From contig JBLDXI010000103.1 in NCBI GenBank assembly GCA_047495785.1, positions 62,001-126,000 on the forward strand: DNA of 64,000 bases, given 5' to 3'. This document shows, one piece after another, positions 45,456 to 56,169 of the stretch (its first letter is position 1; each line of letters begins with the position of its first letter). A model generated the notes under the pieces. That model was not told the origin of the DNA and did no database searches. It worked only from the letters and a program-made list of their open reading frames with translations. The position numbers were made by a program, and so were the translations under genes. Source of the stretch: Lepidodermella squamata. Taxonomy: Eukaryota; Gastrotricha.

Positions 45456-45794
45456 ATGGCCACAACGACTTGTCGGGAGGCAACGATTGAGGAGATTGAA
45501 CGTTGCCGTTTATTCAATCTCGATTGTTCGGGTCTATGCCCCGCCTTTAACCCGACAACGTCGCCAGCCAACAATGTGCCGCCTGGCCTTTCAACCCCGA
45601 TGTTGATTGGTCTAATATGCGGGGGGGTAGTGCTTTTGTTAGCAGTCGTGGCCGCGACAGGGGCTGTAATCGTCATTTGTCGGCGCAGGCGTCGTTATGC
45701 CCCTATCGATCAACATCATCAATCTACAATTCAATTGTGCTTGTTCGCGTCGAACGAACAAGGCGCTGCCGATGAGAATGCTGTAACAGCCTGA
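45456..45794 (+). CDS. CRL-family small single-pass membrane protein, member 1
   Basis: An intronless frame of 112 residues starting MATTTCREAT. The N-terminal part has no signal peptide but conserved cysteines (TIEEIERCRLFNLDCSGLC). A Pro/Thr/Asn linker, one helix (LIGLICGGVVLLLAVVAATG) and an immediate basic stop-transfer (RRRRRYAPID) follow. The tail ends LCLFASNEQGAADENAVTA. The layout predicts an outside-N, inside-C protein. Members 2 and 3 at 47553 and 48091 and a decayed copy at 46012 share the order and the ECRL-like motif. Member 2 also shares the LCLFASNE tail. No known family is recognised. Confidence 0.65.
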   Translation: MATTTCREATIEEIERCRLFNLDCSGLCPAFNPTTSPANNVPPGLSTPMLIGLICGGVVLLLAVVAATGAVIVICRRRRRYAPIDQHHQSTIQLCLFASNEQGAADENAVTA

Positions 45795-46011
45795 TCAAAA
45801 CATCGACTTTGTTTTTACCTAGTTTTTTATGGCCTTGCCTGTTACTTGCCTGTAACTTAACAATAATTTTTCGAAGAATTGATTGTTCCTTAATTCGTGC
45901 AAAAAATGATATATATTATTGAAATATTATTATAAATATTATTAAACCATAAATAATTGAATTATTTTCGTTTTTTTAGATATTACATTCAATCTCGTAT
46001 TACATTCTCAA

Positions 46012-46260
46012 ATGCCTTGCGTGTCATTTAGTTTTGACGACCTGGTAAAATGCCGCCTTGAATTGTGAGACAACTGTGATAATTTCTGCAATGGGGCGAC
46101 TCCCATCACAGAGCCTGGTGTTTCCACCACGTCCGGCGCAGTAACCTCGCCTAGCCTGACTTCTAGCCTGGTTTCTACCACAACACCCACCACACCCGCT
46201 GCCGATACGCCGAAAACTGACGAAAAATCTATTGGTCGTTTTTGTCGTTTCAACTTCCAC
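46012..46260 (+). pseudogene. CRL-family decayed copy
   Basis: Starts MPCVSFSFDDLVKCRLEL, very like the member at 48091 (DAVIKCRLEL). A TGA at 46066-46068 stops it after 18 codons. The frame goes on through a Thr/Ser stretch and DTPKTD, also as in that member, and then loses the membrane helix. Confidence 0.7.
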
Positions 46261-46374
46261 TGCTACTTCCCCTGCAATTGTAAACTTTGGTTACCTGAGT
46301 CAACAGAGATGAAATCTCTCTCTCTCTCTCTCGTTTTTATCGAAATCATGAGCATGAAATCACGAAGTTCATGT

Positions 46375-46630
46375 TCAAGTCATGTTCAACTCCTGGGAGT
46401 TCCTGTTCTACTAGTCAAATTGAAAATCGCACAGAGCGTAAAATGCGAGCTTGGGTGCAATCACCGCGCTTCATCGAATCAAGAAGGGAGTTCCTGTTCT
46501 AGTCAAATTGATAGTCACAGAGAGCGTAAAATGCGAGCTTGGGTTCAATCACCACGCTTCATCGAATCAAGAAGAGAGTTCCTGTTCAAGTCTGACTGAT
46601 AGTCACACATGCCGTAAAAGGCGAGCTTGG
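46375..46630 (+). repeat. About 92-bp tandem repeat, 2.6 copies
   Basis: Units begin GTTCCTGTTC and contain GCGTAAAATGCGAGCTTGG followed by CACGCTTCATCGAATCAAGA. The first two units are close and the third is partial and more diverged. A short CTCT run precedes them at 46316-46332. Non-coding as far as seen. Confidence 0.75.
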
Positions 46631-46639
46631 TTTTTGTAT

Positions 46640-47552
46640 CAGTATTAGTCTGATTTAGTCTTCCTCATTGTGTTGGAAAAGAAAAAAAAATTAGTCGGTA
46701 TAATCGAATTCAGAAACTCAGATGTACTCGATGTGTTAGATAAACGGAATTTCCATGGCCAATCGGAGACATTTCCGCAATCCGATATACTACAGGATTT
46801 GTGCCCAATTTTCAGATTTCTTCACCGGGGCCAGTGATGCGCGAAAACATTAGCGGCTGATGTGGAGAAAACGTCTTTTCTTTGCGCTTATAAAGCCCCG
46901 CTTGAATTCCTCAACTGCTTCGACAACTGTCGCGTTTCATGACAACTGTCATGTGGAGAACCAGGCCAGACTATTCCAAGTCCTGACTTCGGCCGGACTT
47001 CGGAATTTTTAGTAGTCCAGTCAGTAGCTTCGTCCAAAACGCGTCTGCATATTACGCGTCAGCTTCGTCCTTTTCGTCCGGCTACGAGAAGTTCAGTAGT
47101 TCAGCTTGCCAGGAGTTTGCCAAGGTTTCGATTCTCTAAACGAAAAATCGATTCCATGTGACAAGCATCACAGGTCTGGATATGCTTTTGTATGCAATTT
47201 TGATGGTAGAATTGTTTCCGCATTTTTGAAAATGGAATAAGTTCGCGCAGTTGATTTATAACATGCGAGAACAACGGCCGTGAATACACATACACTTCTC
47301 AAAGATTGAAATAGCGGACGGAACCCAGCTCAATTTGGAGCTTAAGAATTTATAGAAAAATAGCTTCTATAGAAAAATGTAAGGGCCGAAAAGTGTGCAC
47401 TTGGAGAATGCGAGGGACTAGAAAATCGAATGGACTGAGTGATCGTGATTTACGAAAAATTGAAATTGCTTGCATATTTAAATTTATCGAATCGAATCAA
47501 ATTTGTGTTAAATAATTGCATTTATTAAATTTTAGTGTTCAATTTTTATTAA
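46640..47552. other. Intergenic region
   Basis: No supported gene. Around 47003-47095 the sequence repeats TTCAGTAG/TCCAGTCAGTAG and CTTCGTCC words. The last 100 bp before the ATG at 47553 are AT-rich. Confidence 0.4.
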
Positions 47553-47891
47553 ATGACTTGCATTCCACCGTCCGCTGAAGCCTATGAGCGATGTCGATTG
47601 TTGCATGTCGACTGCAACATATGTCCGCCATCAACAACGAGCTCGGTTACAACCTCAAACCCCTTGCCGCCTTCTCCAGCTGAGACGGGATTGTCTAAGC
47701 TGGAAATTGGTCTGATCTCAGCGGGGATCATTATCATTGTTATCATTGTTATCGTTGTTATCATTTCTGTCGTATATATTCGCCGTCGACGGCGTTATTC
47801 TCGGCTTGAGCAAAGCCTTCCGCTTTGCTTGTTCGCCTCTAACGAAGAGGCCGAGGGGAATGCCGAGGGGAATGCCGAAGTTACGGCATAA
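47553..47891 (+). CDS. CRL-family small single-pass membrane protein, member 2
   Basis: An intronless frame of 112 residues. It begins MTCIPPSAEAYERCRLLHVD and continues with two cysteines. A Thr/Ser/Pro linker leads to a long Ile/Val helix (ISAGIIIIVIIVIVVIISVV) closed by IRRRRRYSR. The tail has LCLFASNEEAEGNAEGNAEV, so LCLFASNE matches member 1 exactly. The repeated GNAE is coded by a duplicated 15-bp unit. Same strand and same length as member 1; the two are clear paralogues. Confidence 0.68.
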   Translation: MTCIPPSAEAYERCRLLHVDCNICPPSTTSSVTTSNPLPPSPAETGLSKLEIGLISAGIIIIVIIVIVVIISVVYIRRRRRYSRLEQSLPLCLFASNEEAEGNAEGNAEVTA

Positions 47892-48090
47892 TATTATTCT
47901 TAGTTTATTACTTTGTATCTTGTATCTTGCCATATAATAAAGTATTGCCATAATATTATAATCTTGCCATATTACTTGCCATGTTATTTGCCGCAGTATA
48001 TAATGTTAATTTTATTATTTCATTCGGTATTAAATGATCTATCGATAAAATTCCTGCCTGTTTCCTTTTAGAAATTAAAAAATTATTATT

Positions 48091-48441
48091 ATGGCCGATT
48101 GTGTCCCGTTTAGCGAGGATGCTGTAATAAAATGCCGCCTTGAATTAAGTGCCAGCAGTTGTGTATTCTGCGACACGACTTCTACGACAGGCACCTCCAT
48201 TACTACTTCCACCACGCACGCTGGCGATACGCCGAAAACTGACGTTTTGATTATAGTTTCAGTTGTCCTATCGGTCATCGCCATTGTTGGTGTCGCTATT
48301 CTGGGATTCAAGTTCCAGAAGGTGATACGCTGGCTCCAAAATGTAATTAGCCGAAGTCGGCGAGGTTTGGAACGGCTGCACATATACCGACTTGACGGGC
48401 GTATAATTGACACAATCGAGCTACCTGAAGATAGCTTGTAG
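48091..48441 (+). CDS. CRL-family small single-pass membrane protein, member 3
   Basis: An intronless frame of 116 residues. It starts MADCVPFSEDAVIKCRLELS, followed by SSCVFC, a Thr-rich linker, DTPKTD and one helix (LIIVSVVLSVIAIVGVAILG). The cytoplasmic part is basic and amphipathic (RWLQNVISRSRRGLERL). It lacks the LCLFASNE tail of members 1 and 2 and ends in an acidic segment. It is closest to the decayed copy at 46012. Confidence 0.65.
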   Translation: MADCVPFSEDAVIKCRLELSASSCVFCDTTSTTGTSITTSTTHAGDTPKTDVLIIVSVVLSVIAIVGVAILGFKFQKVIRWLQNVISRSRRGLERLHIYRLDGRIIDTIELPEDSL

Positions 48442-48570
48442 AATTTTTTTAAATTATTCTGCTCATATCTGCATAATATTTCTTGATCATTCGATTCATT
48501 TAATGATACATCTTGGTTATTTCAAATGCTGTAGGAAAACCTTAAAATATTGGCGATTTAACTGATTATT

Positions 48571-51184
48571 ATGAGCCTTCCATCAACATCGGCTGCGACT
48601 AAGGTCGCTGATTTGGAAATCCCCGTGTTTCCCAATGATAAATTAAAGAAACCGATTCGGCGAGTAAAAACAGCTTGGGTCGATGAGGAGAAGCGAATGA
48701 GAAATTCTGGAGAATCATACGTGAGGAGGGAAATTGTTGCTAAAGACCGAGATACTGGCGAGCTGCGAAAGAAACGAAAGTTATCTGTCGTTCGGAAACG
48801 CGAGGGCAAGCGGCTGTTGAACTGCTGCAAAGAAAAGCGATGTTGGGAAAAATACACGGACGTGAAAATAGCAGAACTGAGTCAACAGTTTAGGTCGACT
48901 GGGTCCATCTTTGACCAACGTCAGTTTGTTGGGAGATTTGTCTCAAAGGATTTTGTCAAGTTTCGAAGTAGAATTACCTACACACTACCTGCAATTTATG
49001 CTACGGAGAAATTCCGAGGGAAAGCGGCAAAAATTCAGCGGATTACTGTTTGTCGCAGGTTTTTCGAGTCTGCCTTGGATGTTACGAATCGCTTTGTGTC
49101 TTACACTTTGGAGAACAAGCTTAGTCCCGACCAGTTGACTGTTTATCCGGACTTTCGGCGTGCGAAGAAAGAAGGGGGCAGAAATACCTTGAACGAGTTG
49201 ACGAGAAATTCTGTTATCAATTTTGTGAAACCGCGCTTAAAAGCGTAAGTTTCTGGCAAGTTCTATTATGAAAATGTAAATGATTGGTTATTTTTTTCAT
49301 AAATATAATACAGAAAACTAAGCCATTATCGAAGAAAAATTTCAAAGAGATTTTACGTATCAACAAGCATTACAATTGGAAGTCTCTACAGCGACTGGGT
49401 GGCTAACATACGGTCTGCACCTCAGCTTGGCGTTCGCCGATGCAATTTTGAGTCATTCCGTACGCTATTCCGTACCCATTTCAGGTGAGTGCATAATATA
49501 TGCAACTTGCCGCCGTTTTCTGAAAGCATCATTTGCATTATTATAATATACAGATCTGTCTCGTTCCAACAACCCAGAAATGACAAGTGCAAAATAATGA
49601 AAAGATTTTGCACAAATTTCTGCTTTCTCGATTTTATATTTCATTTTCTTAGGTATGCGCACGGTGGAATAACATGACGGATGCGCAAAAAAATCGTAAT
49701 CGTGCCAAGCACCAGCAGCATCTCAATGAAAAGGACGCAAGCCGAGAATTTCGGCGTTTGCGGCGTGAAAGAGCGGAAGCATCAAGGCAGCCAGGTTTTG
49801 CTGGACGGAAAAGCGCAATAATTGAGGTGATGCTTTAATTTGACAATTCTTGATTTATGAACATCGTTTCATTCAAGGTTGATGCTCAGTCAAAATTGCG
49901 CACTCCTTGCTGCGCTTTTCCCTACAAGCGGAAGCTGATAACAACCAATTTTACGATTTTTGACCTCACTGAGCGGACCACATTCAATTACTTGTTTGAA
50001 GAATTTAATGGTAGAAATTTGTTGGAAAAAATAATTCTTTTTGTCTTGAAACTGGCCAACTTTTATCTTTTCAGGATCTCTGGGTGCCGCTGAAATTGGG
50101 TCTATTCTGCACGATTATATTAAGAAGCATCTCGCTGACGATATTGTGGAATTGACAATTGTCTCCGATTCGACAGTTGGAGCTGGAAAGAATCGGTTAG
50201 TTTAATTATTGATGAAGATTTTTTTGTATCATTAATCAGGTTTTTATTGTTTAGCTTCATTCCCAACGCAATTTATCATACGCTCAGAAAAGTCAACTTC
50301 GAGCGTGTTCAACAAGGCAAGGAAAGGCTACGCTTTGTTGATTGGCTCTTTCTAGTTCCTGGTATGTTTTTAGTCGATGGGAAACTACCGACAATTTTGA
50401 ACTATTTATGGCGTTTCAGGACACACTACAATGACAGTCGACGCAATGCATAGCTGCATAGAAAAGTCCCAGAGAAGATTTGGCTCCGTTACCGACCCTG
50501 CTGAGTGGCGCGAAATTATCAAAAGTGCTCGACAAGGAAATGAAAAGGAGAAATTTCAAGTCGTGGAACTTGACTGGAGCTTCTTCTCTGATTTTCGCCG
50601 AAAGCCCAATTATTGGACAACTCTACAAAACAGCAGCAAATTTCGCATTACCGAATATCAATTTTATCGGTTCAAGATTAAAATCGGAGAGCATGAACTG
50701 TGGGCCAGAAAAAGCTATGTCGATATAGCTACAGATGGCACAGGCCCGCTAACTCCAGACCAGCGAATGCTGACAGACAAGGATGAGGACGAAAAGATAC
50801 GTTTTGATGTACACCTCACTCCTGTGAAGAATAAAGGTCCATTTGGTTATGATAACGGTAGGTAGATAATAATAACTTGCCTTCTCTGCTCGTTATTTTA
50901 TTTGTTATTTTATCATGACTGCTGAACCTGAAAAAGTGTACACTGGGCCGCGAAACCTCACGTTTGATAAAAAGATGGATTTGCTGTCTTGGATTGCGGA
51001 TGGTGTTATTCCACCGCGAATGCTTGATTACTTCAAGGCTCTACCATGTGACATTTCTTCAGAGGAGAAACGCCGGGCATATGAAAATCGGCTAGCCCTG
51101 ATTCGAGAAAAATATAAAGACAACGAATGGACAGCCGATGACGTGGATATGGCAGACGAAGAAGAGCTTGTCGACAGGCTTTGA
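48571..51184 (+). CDS. Transposase-like protein of the DUF7869 type
   Basis: Nine exons can be traced: 48571-49244, 49314-49484, about 49554 onward, 49653-49826, 49878-50010, 50075-50195, 50240-50361, 50420-50857, 50937-51184. The N-terminal part is basic with a CC motif (RLLNCCKEKRCWEKY). Later come FQQPRNDKC, the coiled RNRAKHQQHLNEKDASREFR, SDSTVGAGKNR, PGHTTMTVDAMHSCIEK and a C-terminal KKMDLLSWIADGVIPPRML. This order matches the long insect and cnidarian proteins with 'SDNCGGQNKN', 'GHTxNxxDxxH' and 'KxxDLLxLxxxIPxxYxxFY', which are thought to be transposase-derived (family name from memory). The join around 49580-49653 does not keep frame, so a base error or decay is possible there. The other joins are clean, and no terminal repeats were found nearby. 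Confidence 0.6.
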
Positions 51185-51585
51185 ATTTTGGTATTGGTGT
51201 TATCCTCGTATTATATATAATATATAGTTTTACCTCTTGTTTTAATGGTTTCAATTATATTATTATTATTATTATTGTGCAGAAATTGAAATAAATTATT
51301 TGTTGTGTTTTAATGAAAACATGCGTTCATTAAATGCGTTGTTGTTGTTGTGTCTTTGAGCGGCTTCTGGTCAACGATGATAAACGGTGAAGAAAATCTT
51401 AGATAGCAGGCACTTGAGAACAACATTTTCAGGGGAATTTTATTATTCTTCTCGTATTTTACGTCAAGTCTCAATAAATTTTTAGTTATCGGAGCTACCT
51501 GTTACGCACAATGCAACGCAAAATAACAACGAATTTCCATAAAAGTTATGTCGCCTGCCCGCCCATGCTTTAATAAGCGCATCAT
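51185..51585. other. Intergenic region
   Basis: 3' flank of the transposase-like gene with an (ATT)n run at 51257-51275; no gene. Confidence 0.45.
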
Positions 51586-51587
51586 GC

Positions 51588-51835
51588 ACAACAACATACA
51601 TATGCGCACACTAATAATAATAATAGTACGCCGACTGAAAAACCGCTCAAACAGCTTTAACGTGGCACTGAACGCTCGAAGTGCTTCGAATTATATATAT
51701 TCTTGCTCATCGCATCAAGGCGGTCAGTATGACACCGGTTTCGAGGCAAAATTCGTCAAAATAAGAAAATTTATTTTCCAATGTGCGTATATCATGGTTA
51801 AGCTACATTACTGCACGGCGCCGACGATTTGTAGA
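51588..51835 (+). repeat. Duplicated block with ZP-like frame, copy 2
   Basis: Inverted relative to the copy at 33035-33300. The frame again contains FEAKFVKIRKFIFQCAY and VKLHYCTAP. Most differences between copies are scattered substitutions, and the upstream TAATAATAATA tract is shared too. After TAPTIC the sequence diverges from copy 1, which continues with a longer open frame. Confidence 0.45.
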
Positions 51836-52660
51836 TCCGAGTGAAATTGGAACTGGACCAAGCGATGCCGACTATTTTTTCAGTTCCGTTTGAGTTACAG
51901 ACGATCAAATAGCCCACTGAATTAGAATCAGATGAACCGTAAAATGAGGTGCAATCGGATCCAAAATTAATTTTCATCGAAACTTCCTGATACTTATCGA
52001 TCAAGCTCCAGAATACTTTGAAGCGTTGCGCAAAAAAAACAATTTTCAACTACCTTCAGGTATTCAGGTAGTAACCAGTAACTGTTAAATTTCGGCACCC
52101 ATCGACATCAGCTGGCCCTCCTTCGAGTTTTCTTTCGTTCAAAACAGCCAAAAAGGAATGGAATATCTGAATCGAACTACTGATCGAATCTTACTAGTGG
52201 TTCCACCATGAATTTGAGATAGGACAAACGGCGCTTGTCCGAAATCGCTGCCGAGACGCCAGTCCTTTCAGCTGATTAAACCGGACCGAATCCAAGTTAT
52301 AGCAAGTTTAAGAAATTGAGCTGGTTACTCAAAATCACGTAACTTTTTTATAACTAAGTGAGTTTTGGGCTCCATTGAGCTCTAAAAAGTCCCTATTTCA
52401 ACTGGGCCAGCTGTAAAATTACCCAGATAGTCATGAATCTCACGAAAAAGGTCATTTTTCGCCACAATTTGTGGCAGAAGAGACTTGCGCAAGCATACTA
52501 CGGATAACAAGCTATAGCTTTTTCACTTGCTTGCGAGCTTGCTACGTGTTGTCCTAGGCTTTATTTCATGCCAAAGTTGTCGAATTAATTTTTGAAGTTG
52601 ACTTCTAACCCTCTGAGTGTAAAATGATCTATCTGCTCTTCATCACTGGACTGAGGTCTC
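51836..52660. other. Intergenic region
   Basis: No supported gene. Confidence 0.4.
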
Positions 52661-52666
52661 GCTTTT

Positions 52667-53083
52667 TTGGCTAATATTGGGAGGGGGTGTGCCTATATGG
52701 TATACCTTCTCCTTATCTCATCATCGTGTCGCAATGGGGCATATATCTATGTCCCAAATTATTGCCAGAGATGCCTGGAGCATGCCGGGATAGTGATCTG
52801 TCAATTTTTTAGGGTTTGGGAGCGTCCAGAGTTTGCCTTTGATTTGTACGAAAACTAGAATTTAAATTTTTGATCTTTAATTTTTAAATTTTAAATTTTA
52901 AATTTTATTTCCTTTGCAGACGCTTACTCTCTGCCTTCTTGCCCCCTCACTTCAAAACGCATCAAAACAAGTCTGGTCCACAACTTTCTGGAAATCGACG
53001 CCATGTTCGACCGATACACGAATAACACGAGACCTGTTGACTATGAAAATCGTTTTTCCTGCCAGGACAACCTACTGTGATGA
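52667..53083 (+). other. Possible exon pair of an unknown gene
   Basis: An open stretch ends VWERPEFAFDLYEN near 52858. A T/A-rich tract with TTAAATTTTAAATTTTAAAT and a good 3' splice site (TTTGCAG, ends 52919) follows. The sequence after it reads as a plausible last exon (DAYSLPSCPLTSKRIKTSL onward, ending at a TGA near 53080). No start or confident partner was found. Confidence 0.25.
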
Positions 53084-53585
53084 CACTTGACGAATCTGAG
53101 AAAGCTCTGATAGATCCTACGTCTCAAGTTGTACTTCTATGGGTTTCTATGAAGTTTCCTTGGCCAAAATAATGCAGTCTTAACTGGTTGAAAAATGAAT
53201 TGAACGATAATATTGAAATATTTCGATTCGGACATTGGATAACTTGTTATTCTTCGAATTAATTTAAATTCTCCTACAAAGAGATGGATTTTATCCAGAC
53301 TTTTGTCATCTGTAGCTTTGCATTGCCAAAGCCAGCTGATTACCACCGCCAGGCTCACCGCCAGGCTCACCGGCCGCCGTCTTTCACGGTTTCCTCTAAA
53401 CAGATAATTTCACGTAACTTATCAGACTACTTATCAAACTAATATTATCTACGTTCCTGCTCGCAACATTGCATCCGAGTGCTCGATAAGATAGCAGAAA
53501 ATAAAATGGAAATGTGTATTCTGTCCGTCAAGGCAGTTTTGATTTTTTTCTGCTCTTAAAGACTGACATTTTTTGCACGGGTACA
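53084..53585. other. Upstream region of the kinase-ankyrin gene
   Basis: No gene seen; contains a tandem ACCGCCAGGCTC duplication near 53344-53370. Confidence 0.4.
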
Positions 53586-56169
53586 ATGTTCCAGAGGTTT
53601 CAATCCTTCTCTGAGTTCAACAAAATCAATTGCTTGGGTAGCGGCGCCTTCGGATCGGTTTGGCACTGCAAAACTGACAAAGATGTTGCTGCTGACTATG
53701 CCGTAAAGGTCGTCAATCTGAGCGCGATTGAACGGAACTATGACAAAAATCCAGCGATGGCTAGGAAACTAGTCAATTTGGCCTGTAGTGAGGTTGTTTG
53801 TTCGTAATCTGTAAAAAGACGGCGGAATTATTGATTCTTTACCCCAGCATGCCAAACTCCACAATTTAAGACACGTAAACATAGTCGCGGTTTACGGCGC
53901 GTTTGAAGGTTAGACGCAGACTCGGAGCACTGTTAAAATACACAAGTTTTTCTTTAATACTTCCAGAAAATTTGCATGAAATTGACGATACGAACCAGGG
54001 TAAGAACAAATGGCAACAGGATGATAAGATGTACTACCTCCTCATGGAGTTTTGCCCTGGCGGAGATTTGGCAGACTACATTAAACAAACCAAACAAAAC
54101 AATGGAACCATTGGAGAACAAATGCTACGGCATTGGGCTCGCCAATTAGTATCGGCCATACGCTGCCTGCATGATTGCGGAGCGCTTCATCGGGATATCA
54201 AGCCAAAAAACATATTCTTATGTGACGATGGGAGGACTGTCAAGTTGGGTGATTTCGGATTCACGAAAATCTATGATGGGTGAAACTTTCCTGCTTTGTG
54301 CCCACAATGACGGCTTAACCTATTAATTTACAGGTCGTCAAGCAGTACTACCTTTGGACTCGGAACGCCGCTCTACAACGCGCCCGAAATTTTTAAGGAA
54401 CGGAACTCACCTGCCAGTGATTGGTGGTCTCTTGGAGTCACGTTGTTCGAATTGGCTCATCTTCGCCTACCTGTAAGCTACTTTTTTTCTGGGATGGCTG
54501 TTGATTATAATTCTTATAGTTCGAAACAACTTACGATATTATCAAGTAAGTTTCAAGACATCATGCTCCTTCGGTATTTTCCAACGACTGCTGCGAATCG
54601 GACCAAGACATACGGTTCAACTTGTCGTATATATATTTTACCTCTCTCGAATCCAGGGACTCGACACAGCCGAAATTCGACAATGTCCGCTGTTCACAGG
54701 AGTTTCAGTACTTCGTGTCATCTATGCTACGAAAAGAGCGATCGAAACGAGCCACCGCAGAAGACTTACTGGCTAGCTCTTTCTTGACGCAAAACCCGCA
54801 TACCAGTAGAGGAAATGTATTCCCACCCACGAATGACAATACTGTAGTCAATTCTGAAGCAGCTTTGAAGGCAAGCTGATGTAATCTGTAATATCACTCT
54901 GTACTATTCATTATGTATTGTCCCTCACAGATGTTGCTTAAATATTCGAGGCAAGGGAACATGTTCCCAGAGATTGAGAAATTGCTGAGCGACAGTCGAT
55001 TAGATTTGGACGTGAATAGTAGGAACGAAGACGGATTCACGCCATTGATGATTGCAGCGCAAGAGGGATTCCATGGATTTATGAAGCCATTAGTACAAAA
55101 GTACGGGGCAAACGTTGAATCAGTAGACGATCAAGGCAGAACGGCATTGTTCATAGCCGCTAAAAACGGACACTTCAAAGTTGTGCAAGTCCTCGCCAAA
55201 GATTTGAAGGCGAATGTCGAAACAGCTGAGAACGGCGGCGCGACGTCCTTATACATCGCTGCTCAGAATGGTCACTTGGAAATCGTGAAGCTTCTCGCTG
55301 GAGACTTCAACGCCGATGTGAATGCAGCGATGAATGATGGTGCCACGCCGTTGTACATCGCTGCTCAGAACGGTCACTTGGAAATCGTGAAGCTTCTCGC
55401 TGGAGACTTCAAAGCTGATGTGAATGCAGCGATGAATGATGGTGCTACGCCGTTATGGATCGCTGCTCGGAATGGTCACTTGGAAATTGTGAAGCTTCTC
55501 GCTAGAGACTTCAACGCCGATGTAAATGCGGCGAGGAATAATGGTGCCACGCCGTTACACATCGCTGCTCAGAACGGTCACTTGGAAATCGTGAAGCTTC
55601 TCGCTGGAGACTTCAACGCCGATGTGAATGCAGCGGAGAATGATGGTGCCACGCCGTTGTACATCGCTGCTCAGAACGGTCACTTGGAAATCGTGAAGCT
55701 TCTCGCTGGAGACTTCAACGCCGATGTGAATGCGGCGAGGAATAATGGTGCTACGCCGTTACACATCGCTGCTCAGAATGGTCACTTGGAAATCGTGAAG
55801 CTTCTCGCTGGAGACTTCAACGCCGATGTGAATGCAGCGATGAATGATGGTGCCACGCCGTTGTACATCGCTGCTCAGAACGGTCACTTGGAAATCGTGA
55901 AGCTTCTCGCTGGAGACTTCAAAGCTGATGTGAATGCGGCGAGGAATGATGGTTCTACGCCTTTAATGATCGCTGCGTACAACGGTCACTCCTGTGTTTT
56001 AGAATTTTTATTGAAGTCGCCTGGTTTAAACGTAAACGCCCGAATGCCGTCAAACGGATGGACGGCTCTATCTGCAGCTACGAACTGCAAGGCAAATGTT
56101 GCGCCTGAATATAAGCATAGATCCATCGAGCTATTGCGGGCGGCTGTATCTGTGCATCCTGGAAGGTAG
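53586..56169 (+). CDS. Protein kinase fused to ankyrin repeats
   Basis: Seven exons (53586-53792, 53848-53908, 53967-54279, 54334-54472, 54520-54545, 54657-54870, 54931-56169) join in phase into about 732 residues. The kinase has GSGAFGSVW, YAVKVV, a hinge like LLMEFCPGGDL, HRDIKPKNIFL, LGDFGFTK, GTPLYNAPE and DWWSLGVTLFE. All catalytic residues are present and a Ser/Thr kinase is expected. The core most resembles NEK or IKK-like kinases. The last intron (54871-54930) has GC-AG ends and links the kinase to about ten ankyrin repeats. Seven of those are 34-residue copies differing at a few positions (GATPLYIAAQNGHLEIVKLL). Kinase-ankyrin fusions such as RIPK4/ANKK1 are known in animals, but those kinases are of another group. 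The neighbouring receptor also ends in ankyrin repeats. Confidence 0.85.
55240..55955 (+). repeat. Seven near-identical 102-bp ankyrin units
   Basis: Each unit is 102 bp and codes one ankyrin repeat. Units differ mainly at four codons: the residue after ATPL (Y, W or H), N or K before ADV, M/R/E after NAA, and D or N at the end. Synonymous sites are also nearly the same, so the array expanded or was homogenised recently. Confidence 0.9.

Noticed and set aside
46309-46648. Two overlapping frames in the 92-bp tandem repeats
   Set aside because: Open frames arise from the repeat period; no start context or homologous family.
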